Assembly (NCBI RefSeq): GCF_022539315.1
Contig: NC_066316.1
Location: 53,817,994-53,881,993, forward strand
Direction of reading: 5' to 3'
DNA: 64,000 bases
From: Serinus canaria
Taxonomy: Eukaryota; Chordata; Aves; Passeriformes; Fringillidae
A program made the translations under genes and the position numbers. Under the pieces are notes generated by a model, which saw only the letters and a program-made list of their open reading frames with translations, was not told the origin of the DNA and made no database searches. Shown piece by piece: positions 1 to 11,198 of this stretch. How positions within the stretch are numbered: the first letter of the stretch is position 1; every line of letters starts with the position of its first letter.

Positions 1-178
1 TCTGTGGATGTTTTGACTGTATGAAACCAAAAGCCAGTGTTATTTTCTTTTCTGTTAATATGGACTGGATTCTTGTGGAAAAGAGGGTTGCAATGCTCTC
101 AAGGGACACAGACTGAGAGAGGAGCAGGATGCACTTCTGTGAATCTCACATTTTGTGGGCAGAGCCAATGAAGGAGAA

Positions 179-242
179 AATAAAAAAGGTTGTGGACTAG
201 TGCAGACACAAATAAAAAGGGTTGCAGACTGGTGCAGACACA
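179..242. repeat. 32-bp tandem duplication
   Basis: Two adjacent 32-bp units (179-210 and 211-242) both begin AATAAAAA and end GTGCAGACACA. They differ at only a few positions (for example TTGTGGACTA against TTGCAGACTG). The sequence shows a local tandem duplication. There is no sign of a longer array or of function. Confidence 0.8.
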
Positions 243-3200
243 AGACATACCTAATCTTCTACACTGGTATGTGTCTGAGAATCTGCTAGAAATTGGTGAA
301 CAGAAATAAGAAACTAATTTTCATTCAACTACGAATTGTAACATCAATAGCCTCATTACGTAGCCCAGCTGGTTTTAGTCTTTAGTCCAGTTTAGTTTGG
401 GTATGGAGGTGGGAAGAGAAAGAGAAAATTAAAAATTCCCACCTATCTAGCATCTGTGGAGACTTTGGAAATGCCTGAGCAGACAAGCATGTTGTCCTGA
501 GATATTGCTGGGTGTGCAATAGCTAATGAAAACTTTCCCTCATGGCTTTAAAAATCTAAAATGTCATTGTTTCCAATCCAAACAGGAAATCTACAGGAAA
601 GACTTGCAAAACTGTCAATGTCACATTCATTTTATAGACAGAAGAAGAGAGAAGTATCTTATTCTGAGCTAGCATCCTCAGCCCCTTTGTATTTCTCCTG
701 ATTTCAATCACGTCACCTAGTGATGAAAGTGTGGCTTGTATCTGAATAAAAGGGTTGCAGAAGAGATCTTTGGAAAGCAATGAACTCAGATGTACTCAAG
801 AGGTTCAGACAACATTGGCCCTTCTTTTTCCATCTTTTAGATTTCAGACTAATAGGAATGCCTAAATTTTCTAAAAGCATGGGGTTTTTGGATAGAGATG
901 GAAGGGGGAGATGACAATAGTAGCAGACCTGTGGCTTGTCAGAGTGGAAAAATTTCAGTGTTTTTGGGACATATTTTTTATTTTTTAAGAAAAGATCCAC
1001 TCTACAAATTGCATGAATTTTTAGCAGAGACCCAATTCTTACATTGTTCTTTGTATTTGTGCTTCAGGAGTATTCCCTTTAGTGTGATTAAGGAATGATT
1101 GGATTAATTCTGTATTGTGGTAAATGGCATGGCATCCTTTTCATGGAGTTTCTGGTTCTGCAATTACATTTCTGCAGCACTGTCTAGCAGTCATGAAAGA
1201 TTAGCCGTGTTTTCTTCTTCTGCCACGCAGTTCTTTAATCTGTCTGGAACAAAAATAGATCAAGAAGTGCAGCTTTGTAGATTGTATCAAATACTTCTGT
1301 GTGTTGCTTTGTGACTGTTGGGTCATTCTTGGATACATAGGGTTGACATATATCTCTATAAGAATTATTTCCGGAAATATGTACAGTGCACTGTCACAGG
1401 GGTGTTCTCTTTCTTCCTTTTAAGTTCAAATTTCATAATTAGAACGAGATGAACAATAGCATCCTCTCGCAGAAGAATAAAGATGCGCTCGACTCCTTTT
1501 TCTACTGCCTTTGAAAGATGAATAAATGGGTATTTTCTGCAGCCTTGCTTAATCTTCTGTTCCTCTTCGCACCTTGCTCCATTTTTGAGTATTTCAATAG
1601 GGATGCGTGAACAGCTTAGATAAGAGTCAATTCCAGAAAGAACTTCAAAAGAAAAAGGATGAGGCTAGGCAGCCTGGAGAATTCCTTTGGAAAACAAAAT
1701 GCAGGTGTATTTCAGAACGTTTTGGTAGTGGCCTTTATGTTATAATTTTACTTTTCCTGTGTATGTACCTTCCTTCTTTGCTTCCTGTTTTGTACCTTTT
1801 CCTTTCCCCTTCCTCTCCTTTCCTTTCGCTCTCTTCCCCTCCTGCCAGGAGGGTGCATGGTACTTTAAGATAATGAATGTGTGGCAAAAGAAGCTGTTTC
1901 CCTTCTATCTCATGTCTATGCATGCTCAGAAGAGTACAAACTTGCACATTTCTTACACAGTTGTTTCCAATCGGGGCCATGGGGGATTTAGCAGAGTGAC
2001 TCTCATTGCTGTTAATGGGATTTGTTCAGCTAAAGTCTTGTGCAAGTCAAACCTTTTCAAAAGAGAGACTTTCTTCAGAAGTACAGATAGACCTGCTAAA
2101 GATTCTTTTTATGAGATATAAGGCAAGATCTTAGAGTGTATCTAACAATTAAAGATTGTGAATGCCTTTTCACCAGTTAAAAGTCTTAATCTCACCATTA
2201 TAGCCATATTTCCATTTGGCTAATTACTTCCTGCTGTGTAAAATTCTTCCTATAATTTCACTTAAAGGTATTTTTTATGCTTGTCTAAAATGACTACGGA
2301 ATGTTATTGCATGATTTTTAAAGCTGAGCTCCTCAATTATCTAAAAAAATATTTGCCAAGTAAATGTTTCTATGAAAATCATCATTACCCATCAAGTGAT
2401 TTACTCCATGAACATTATTTGCAGGGCTATGCAGCTGGTTGATTACTACAAAAAGAAAAATTACTGTAATAAATTAGCTGAGAAAAAAAGGTAAAAATTA
2501 ATTTAGATAATGTATAGGTTGGATAATATTTGTCCAGCTGTTGTTCAAAGGCTATCAACTTTCATTTTGGTGGGCTTACATACTGGTAAAACAGGTCTTA
2601 TATAAATAGTTTTGAGTTTATCTGTAATCTGCCATCCCTTCTTGAAAAATGCTGGATAAATGGTCATTATTATGATTGTAAATCAAACCCTATTTTAATT
2701 TGGAGTAAAATATAATGGGTTTGAACAAGTAGGGCAGTGGGGCTGTAAGATGAATTGAGTGTCATGTTGTCTGATGTGTGCACTTTGCGATACATTCTTA
2801 AGCTGTTCAGAGTCTGGGAACAATGTCTGGCTTCTGGATGCAGTTGTTTGCTTGCTTCTTTTTGTGAAGACACTAAATTTCTCCCAAACTGGTGATGGGG
2901 CAAATACAAGTCATTACAAGAAATTCGTCAAGTTCAGTAGACGATATTTCCAACCAACGCCTATCTCAAGACTTATGAGTTTTTTTGTTGCATTGGCCAC
3001 AGTATAAATTAGATTACAAGACTTCTGTTCATTCTGTTCTGAAACATGCTATATGACTTATTTTATCACCATGAAGTAGTGTAGTAATAGAGAAAGATTT
3101 TGCTCTGAGTCTTCAGAAGTTTACCAATTACAGATGAATAGAAATTAGAATGTAAATAGACATTCTTTTATGTAAATTCAAGCATACTATTTTTCATTTA

Positions 3201-5334
3201 AAAAACCCCAAAATACTCATCACCTACAGGGCTCAGAGCCCCTAATATAACAAATTCCTCAGATATATAAGCTGAAATATTTTTAAATTGTTGAAATTAT
3301 TTATAATATGCTGAATTTATTTAACACAGTGACAAGCCTTTCCTTTTCTGTGATCTTTTTCTTCTGTCTTTTGAAGGAGAGAAAACTCCTTCCTTTCCTT
3401 GGGAAAACTTTTCTAAGCTTAAATGGGCAAAAGTGAAAAAAAGGTAAAGATGAAAGTAAAAGGAACTAGTGGAGAGATAAAAAAAATAAGTCCTTTTCTT
3501 TTCTTAGAAACTTGTTTGAAACAATTGACCTGAAGTGATGGTGAGGCGATTAAATTGAGAGATGCTGCAGACATTAATGTCTGTTTGCATTAGAGGGAAA
3601 TGATTCAGAGCCCTTACAAATATGTGGGTAATCAGAGAGGAACAGCTAAATTTCAGGGCTGATAAATGCAAACTAGTACACAATCAAAATGCTCACAGAC
3701 AGTGCTGGATTTACAAACATCACTTAGATAAAAGAGCAGAGAATCATGGTAGACAGCCCCTTAAAACATCTGCTTAGTGTGATGTACTATCTGGAAATGC
3801 AAATAAAACATTAGAGCAATAGAGAAAAGTGTAAAAACTACTGTATGTGTCAGTGGCATGTTCCCAGCTAGGCTATTGCATTCATTTATTGTCATTCCAT
3901 GTGAGAAAGGTAACAGAAGAAGCTTAGGCACATGAAATGTGGGCAAAGCAAATTTATAAAACACTCACAAATTTACAGAAAATATGAAAATACCGCAATA
4001 TTTTTAAAGGAAAACAGTCTTTGAAACAACACCTTGTGGAGAGACTTTTGGAATAAAGCATGTGTTAAAATGAAGCCAACATCTGATCAGCTGACTGATG
4101 GCAGTGGTTGCAAACTGGGGCACCTGAACGAATGAATGCTTTGCCAAGTGGAGTATAAGGATGGCTACCAGTCCTTGGGTATTGATAAAGCCTCCATTTT
4201 TTCTTCTCAAAAGAAAACAAAAGCAACAAATAATAAAGAACCTCCACTGCAAATATCATTCTCTTGTTGTTTTCTCTGTGTTTTACAGGAGATGGTTCTC
4301 CTAAAACACCACAGCGTTCAGCTCACTGGAAGCTGAGGCAAAACTGTAGCAAGATGTGCTCTTTCTCCTTCAGATTGATGGAAACCTGGTGAAGAACATT
4401 TTCCATAAATCTCCCACTGTCCCTCATCCCTTATGTCAGAAAAATTAGGGGCTGAAATATCTTCTTGTGAAAACAGAGGATTTTTTGAGTGAAGGTTTTG
4501 TTTCCTTCCACTTGTCCTTGGGCTTGATTCCACTTCATCTGACTGTAGTTATGTGTTTGCAGATGAATGAAATAGGAATAAGTTCTGTCTGTTGAATAAA
4601 ACTTTTCCATCAATGTGAAATTCTCTAATGACAGAACTTCACAGAATTATGTGAGAAAACTTAATTCCAAGTCAGTGAACTCAATCAGTCTGGTATCTCC
4701 TTTTTTTTCTGACAGTAAAGGGCTGATGTATTTCTATGTGCTATTTAGTTTGTATTTGGTAACTAATTTTCTGTGAAAATAACTGTGATAGTTTATTCAG
4801 CTCATGGCTAACATACTTGCTTTAGCATCACCAACTTTTTATAGGGATGACAATACCTTCTCAAGCACTGAAATGTTAATTCATGTGTGGTGCCAGGTAC
4901 TAATATGAAATAGAGTTGATATGTAGAATTTTCTGCCTGGAGTTACGAACTCTTGCTCCAAGGGCCTGACAAAGCAATGCTCCTGAGAATATTTCAGAAT
5001 TTCCAGCATGAAATATGAAGCTTCTGCATTTGAATGATGTCTTCCAAAGATTCAAGTCTGGTGACACAAAAGCTCACCTCCCCAAATCTAGGGTACGTAC
5101 TGAAACACAGTGCAGAAATATTCAAACATAATGGCAGCAGTATTAAAAATTTATTAGGAATATTCATTTAGAGGGTAAAGGATTTTTGAAAGGTTTGTTT
5201 TGAAATTATTGCTCTCTTTCCCTCAGCCTTAAACATCCAAATTCATCACATCCTGGTGAAGGATATGAAATATGATAGCTCAATTCAAAACAGAACAGGT
5301 GTGAAAAGAATGGGAAGAGCCAGGATGTGAGAGG

Positions 5335-5470
5335 CGGGGTTTTGTTTGTTTGGATTTTTGGTTTTTGAGGTGTTTTGGTTTTAGAGATTTTTTTTTTTTT
5401 TTTTAATAAGTGATGTGTGTTCTTTGTTTGTTTTGGCTGGGTTTTCGTTTGCTTGGGGTTTTTACCCTCC
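5335..5470. repeat. T/G-rich low-complexity tract with T17
   Basis: The plus strand is almost entirely T and G, built from TTTG/GTTT units with an uninterrupted T17 at about 5388-5404. The minus strand reads as a Lys/Thr/Pro/Gln-rich peptide, which only reflects the base bias. It is a simple low-complexity tract. Confidence 0.8.
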
Positions 5471-6354
5471 ATTTTTGGCATATATTTGTCAAGATAGAAT
5501 CAGTTTACTGAACAAAAAGATAGAACTGTTTGTGCACCAGCCATTCTAATATTGAATACTCCTCAAAAGCAGGTCTCTGGTAGATGAGATCTTTTTATAC
5601 ACTCTGATTTTCTATGGCACAACTACAGAACCATTGTGTTTCTAGGCTACTGCTTTATCACTGGCACATTAATCCTGCCAAATGCCTGCTATGTATTCTG
5701 CCATGGAAACTGATAAGAGAAAACACAGTGAGGACAACTTGTTGCATCCTTTTCCAAGCTCTTGACCCTGGTAGCCAGTGAGTTAGTTGAAATGATTGAA
5801 ACATACAGGTGAAGAAAACAGAGAGTCTGAGCACCTCCTGAGGGCTGGTGGTGAGGCACACCATCTTTTAATTTCGAGATTTATTCCAGCCTATTGTAGT
5901 TTTCTTATAAGCTACCAAATAAGTGGTGACATAGGGAAGATACAAAACCCATTTATCAGGATTCATGCATGTAATTTCCTCAAAAACTGCTAAACTAGGA
6001 GAGAAGCCTTCTGCACCCTGTCCAGAAACAGCCTTGTGATGGAATGGTCAAGGAAAGGATGATGGAGTCACCAGACAAAGGGCTGCACCTCAGATGCCAC
6101 TCTTTGGGTTCCACTTTTATCTCAGTCACATCAGATGGATGACAGAGGTTGTTTTGTCCTGCTTCTTACTATATTCAGTGATGCTGCAGTGGCTGGATAG
6201 TTGTGTGGCCACACTGTGGTGCTGCCAGTAGTGAAGAGAGCAGCTGGTCCCCAGCCTGGGGCTCAGCCCAGGACATAAAATGCCAGAGGCTGACAAACAG
6301 AGGTCCTTTTGCTTGTTTGCTGTGGTGACAAAAAGTTTTGAATTTATTTTACAT

Positions 6355-6412
6355 GCACGCAGACACACACACAGACACAGACACAGACACACACACAGAC
6401 ACACACACAGAG
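6355..6412. repeat. CA / CAGACA compound microsatellite
   Basis: ACACAC runs alternate with ACAGAC units over about 58 bp. The alternation suggests point-mutated CA repeats that then expanded as CAGACA units. Short reading frames through it (His/Arg/Thr on one strand, Cys/Leu/Val on the other) are artefacts of the repeat. Confidence 0.9.
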
Positions 6413-7067
6413 GCTCTTCAGTAAGGAGGTGCTTGAGGAAACAGCTGTGGGGCTGTCAGGAGTCCCTTACAGCCAAACTGAAAGATGGGTAGATATTTTC
6501 TCTGCTTCTGAGGATGCCTTTCTGAATCCTGCTAAATCTTCCTGTCTTATAAATAACATTCTCCCTTGAGACCATAAAGACACTTCAGAGAGAATGCTTT
6601 TCTCTCCCCCCCACCCCCCATTTTCAATGCAGTACATTTCACTAAGGATGAGGAATTTTCTGAAGACCTTCTCTCCTTTTACATTCAAATTGCTCAGTGG
6701 TTGAACTGAGCTATGCTATCAATATAGCCAGTGTAGATTTGCTTTCAGATAGAAAGCAGAACTTTCCATCAAAATAATTTTGTTTAAATATCAAGTGCAA
6801 TTGCCCCTTCCTAGCCAAGGTTATGAGAAAATATTTTTGTTTAAATGGAGAGTCAAATGAGTAGTTTCCACAGCCCTTAACTCACAGGATCCCAGTTTAA
6901 GGTTTAGCACAAATGTATAGACAAAGTGGTGTTTGCTGAATTCCCTTGTTAAAACATTGGCAGCTCATCACAAATTCAGGAAGATGCCAGATGTCTGACT
7001 TAGTGTAAAAATGCAGTGAGTCTGAGAACTATGGATAATTTCCAGCATGAGTTGTTAGATACTGAGA

Positions 7068-7130
7068 TAATATTATCATTATTATTAAAATCATCATCAC
7101 CATCATCATCACTACTAGTACAACTATTAG
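7068..7130. repeat. ATT/ATC trinucleotide-rich tract
   Basis: ATTATTATT grades into ATCATCATCACC and then into ACTACTAGT-type triplets. It is an imperfect trinucleotide microsatellite of about 60 bp. Confidence 0.75.
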
Positions 7131-9344
7131 TAGTTTGATTTATTTTTTATTAAAGCGTACATTTAAAAATCAGAAATAAAGGTACAGAGGCAAGCCTGAA
7201 AGAGAGGTTATCTTCCCCTACTGGTATTTTTCCCTTTAAAACCAGCACACAGTGATTGTTATATCCCTTCAGAAGTCAGTGATGCACCTTGTGCTTCTGA
7301 GAAGTGGCATTCCCATTCATACATGATCTGAAAGGCTGATCTGAATTCAAACCCTCGCTCTATATGTTTTGCACAAATACAGCTGCAGTTTCCTCCCACA
7401 TGGGAAAAATCATGTTTTGGTAAAACTGGCCCTGTAGCATTAAGGCATCACATTGTGGCTGATACCCACTGACCAGGACACTGGGTATTAGCCCAAGGAT
7501 GAAAGAAAGGCAAAGCTCAGTTACATTCTGGGTGAGGCTTTTTTTTTTGTTCAGTTATTGCCTGTCAAGATAGCTGTAACCAATGTAAGCATGAGCAATC
7601 TCAGGACTGACAGGTTTTTCAGAGATCAAGGTGATATTATTCTACCATTGACTCTTTGATCAGGGTCTGATACTACTGAACTTCAACCTGACTCAAGGGA
7701 ATATGCAAACCTTTCACTACTGAGTCTGAGTGTGGTCAGGAAAACAGACCTTGCAAATTGGTGTGTATACCTAACTATATCTGCACTGAGAATATTAAGT
7801 ATATATGTGCTCTAAAAGATAAACTTGGGGAATTTTCAATAGTAGAAATGCTATAAAATAACATAAAACTGGGAAATTCTTTGAAATGGGCTGACACAAA
7901 CTCCATAATGATTCAAATCTGGCTGCATTACTCTGGCCAAAATTCTTTTGTCTCATATTTACAGAAGCAAGTTTAGAAGAAAAATAATTACCAGTAATTT
8001 ATGGCAGATTTTATTTTTTCTCTTCTTAGTGGACATTGCCGTTTTGGCTGCTGACTAGGTAACTGAGAGCTAATATTTTGGATACTGCCTAGTTAAGCCA
8101 TTCTGCCTGTGAATGTACTTATTCTATTAATGTGTCTACAGTGAACAGAGTAAGATACCTGCAGCTTTAGCAGACTTAGTTTTCTTTGGAGAAGGAAAAG
8201 GGACTGTGGTAATGTCATTAATGTGATTTTCACTGATTTTTTTGCACTATTGTTTTAAATGGTCTTTGTCTGACTTTTGAGAGAGGCTCCAAATTGTGCA
8301 GCAGAGTGTATGAAAACTGAGCACAGAAAGTTAGTTGACATTACTCTTGACTACTCATAGCTCAAAATTTTATGGTTTTTTTTTTCTAGCTCCAATATTT
8401 CCAGACCTGTCTTTGGAAAAGTCTCAGATGCTTTTGTGTGGTGCAATGGTCACACCCAGTGGCCAGTTGGGTTAATCACATATGTGTATTCCCTATGGAT
8501 ATCTGAGGGAGTTTGTTACAGGAATTTCTTCTTATGTACTATGACGGCTTGGAATCTAACTGGATAGCAGGAAAACAATGTATGTCCACCTTCACCTCAA
8601 GGTTTGTTCCCAAAAGACCCTGGCTGATCAAAAAGAAGGTCTGGACCATTCATGAAATGAATAAGAAAGAGGTGATGAATCCCCCATGGAGACATCCTTA
8701 AAATTAGGACCTTTGACTATAATGAGCTGGTGTTTTAAAAGAATGATTCAAGGACAGACTGAAATAAAACCCTGTACTTTTCCTTAGTTTAAATTCAGCT
8801 TTCCTTTAACTGCAGAAAGCCTGAAACATTTGCCTGATTATTCTTTTTTGGCATTATCAAGGTAATTGGAAAAAAAGGACCATTTTTCTTTTCCATAAAT
8901 AAAAAAATGTTTAGAAGCACCATGGGTAAATCAAAGGAGGTGCATACATATAACCCCCCCTTCCCTCTCCTCTCAGCCTAACTATAGCATCCTCTATTAG
9001 CATCACAATGACACTGATGTTTTCTTTCTCCCAATGTAGACCATTCTGTCAAGGTCCCTGTTTTCAATTAGTGTCAGCAAATGACACATGGGTGGGAATG
9101 CTACAGGCATGTTCAGTGGAGGTGCCACTCTGGTCACTGATTTTGGGGTGGGGGATGGGAGAGCCAAGTTTTGACGGGGAAAAAAGGGAGGAACTGATCT
9201 TCATATAAATCTTTGCCTTAAGGCTCCCAAGGACACATATATTGGTTCCCTTGCCCACATCACACCACACTTGTGGTCTCCTCTAAAGCCTTGCATGGGG
9301 TGGTGGGGCATTCATTTACATGGTGTCAACCCAAGTGACAATGA

Positions 9345-9880
9345 AATCACAGAAGAACAGAATAATTTAGGTTGGAAAAGACCTCAAAGACCATGAAGTC
9401 CAATCTTTGACCAATCACCACCTTGTTAAACAGACCAGGGCAGTAAATGTCACACCCAGTGTGTTGAGTACCTCTGGGGACAGTGACCTCCTTGGGCAGT
9501 CCATTCAATGTTTAATAATCCTTTCCATGAAAAATTCCTCCTAATGTCCACCCTGAACCTCCCTGGCTCAGCTTGGGCTATGTCCCCTCATCGTGTCACT
9601 GGTTCCCTGGGAGAAGAGGCTGATCCCCACCTGGCAACAGCCTTCTTTCACATAGGGCTAGGAAGTGCCAAGATCTCCTCCGAGCGTCCCTTTCTCCAGG
9701 CTAAACACCCCCAGTTCCCTCAGCTGCTCTTCACAGGACTTCTGCTCCAGAGCCTTCCCCAGCTTCAATGCCCTTCTCTGGACTTGCTCCAGCATCTCAA
9801 TGTCCTTGAAGTGAGGGCTCCAGAACTGGACACAGTACTTGAGCTACAGCCTCACCAGTGCTGCATGCAGAGGGAATAGT
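9345..9880 (-). mobile_element. CR1 LINE fragment, 3' end, antisense
   Basis: Read on the minus strand this is a 5'-truncated CR1 tail. Its 3' end lies at 9345, where CACAGAAGAACAGAATAATT is a decayed form of the short terminal repeat (ATTCTATG-type) of CR1. Next comes the characteristic block around GGTTGGAAAAGACC (9371-9384), then the conserved pieces for 'AGAAGAGGCTGATCCCC' (9613-9629) and 'CTCCAGGCTAAACACCC' (9694-9710). About 535 bp remain, the longest CR1 copy in the window. The 123-codon plus-strand ORF at 9508-9879 lies wholly inside the antisense of the element and is not a gene. CR1 moves by target-primed reverse transcription and typically leaves such 5'-truncated copies. Divergence looks moderate. 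Confidence 0.92.
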
Positions 9881-10592
9881 GAAATATTTGTCGGATTAAT
9901 TTTTATTTGCTAAATCTTCATTACTTATTTTTGACAGTCTTACCCCAAATGTTTTAAAACGTCGCCTCAAAGCTATAAATGAGTGGGATTTTTTTCAGAT
10001 TCTTACCAGCACTCTCACCGTCTTTAGAACAGAAAATACCTGTCAATTTCTATGCATTTCTCTTTTACCTACAGCATCTGCTACTTGATTCTTCTTGCAT
10101 TCTTTTTTCTCCAGGAACTGGAAAAATTGTTCCCTTCTGATATGAAAAGTTCTGCCACAGTTTCTGCGTTGTTGACTGGGTGCTGGCACCTGCAGGAACT
10201 ATACCAAGGCTTTTATGATCTTTTTCTTCTGAAAAGCTTTTGTGCATTTCCTGGTCAAGATGCAGACTTTGGATACTGGACTTGAATATACTGACAGTAG
10301 TCTTGCTTTACTTAATTTTCCCTCACTCATACAGTCCTTGGTCTCCCAGGTCTCCACAGACCATGTATTAGACAAAGCAGAAAAAGAATTAACCACAGAC
10401 TTTTTAAAATAACTGTGAATTCCTTTTCCTTGATGAAATTTTCTTTTGTGCTTAGATCACTGAAAAAATCCCAGCATGTGACACTGTGAACATTGAGAGA
10501 ATGATGCCACTAATTCTTATTACAACAGAGACAGTCAATCTGGAAATTACATAGGATGAATCTTGGATCTCTGAAGTGGCCTGAGAGGCTTT

Positions 10593-11198
10593 ATGTCAGG
10601 ATACTCTCCCCAAAACCCAGGCACTAATAGATTACAGCTATTTTTCTGTACTGGGTTTTCTTGCACCACAGTGTGGAGATATTCAGTGCAGGAGTTTGTG
10701 CTCACTCTTTGTTTTTGCTTTGCAGGTCACATTCAAATGAAGCTTCCACAAGGGATCAAACTTGACAGAAAAGAGCAGTTACACTTTAAGAAAGAGTTGG
10801 CCTGCCTTTTTTATCAGTTCCCTTGCTGGTTGTTTCAATATGCATGTGCTATAAAGGGACTCTGTCATGTCCAGTTTGTCCACCAGTTCAGCTTAGAGTC
10901 AAGAGTCAACAAACACCCTAAATTCAATGAAAGTTTTTGTCATTTAATGAAAATAATACAACCTGAGTCAAAATACAAAAGTATGGTGCTGTGCTGTGAA
11001 ATAGCGCTGGTGCATGGGAATCATATAGGAAAACTTTATAAACAAAATGAAACCATTGCTGCTGTTTCTCTGACTAAATTGATAGAAGCTAAAAAAATGT
11101 TTCCCTGCTTTTACTCTATTGATATAATCCCATTTCAACTCCAGTTGACACATAGGTCTATTTATGTGAAGTGCCAACTGTCATTTAATGGTTATTAA
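10593..11198 (+). other. unexplained 201-codon ORF, possible terminal exon or chance
   Basis: The frame opens with ATG and runs 201 codons without a stop in AT-rich DNA, which is long for chance. I recognise no domain. The predicted peptide is rich in Cys, Phe, Lys and His, with no clear signal peptide or membrane helix pattern. An acceptor-like pyrimidine tract ending in TTTGCAG lies inside it at about 10706-10726, so if it is transcribed the real exon might begin near 10727 rather than at the ATG. Two AATAAA hexamers follow the stop at 11249-11254 and about 11304-11309. These features fit a terminal exon of an unannotated transcript, but pyrimidine tracts and AATAAA are common in AT-rich DNA. 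No function is proposed. Confidence 0.15.

Larger units (their letters stand above)
1..9344. other. non-coding unique sequence, no gene recognised
   Basis: Apart from the small repeats listed separately (179-242, 5335-5470, 6355-6412, 7068-7130), I see no gene. All reading frames are short and have no recognisable domain. A strong acceptor-like pyrimidine tract ending in ACAG lies at about 4262-4290, but no coding exon follows it. The region is AT-leaning and reads as ordinary vertebrate intergenic or intronic DNA. Confidence 0.6.

Noticed and set aside
4262..4290. Strong splice-acceptor-like pyrimidine tract
   Set aside because: No recognisable coding exon or donor follows; such tracts are frequent in this T-rich DNA.
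5206..5481. 91-codon Lys/Thr/Pro-rich minus-strand ORF
   Set aside because: Explained by the T/G-rich low-complexity tract.
6126..6404. Cys/Leu/Val-rich frame resembling a membrane protein
   Set aside because: The hydrophobic repeat is translation of the CA/CAGACA microsatellite.
9508..9879. 123-codon plus-strand ORF
   Set aside because: Lies in the antisense of the CR1 3' region; open reading there is a known property of the element, not a gene.
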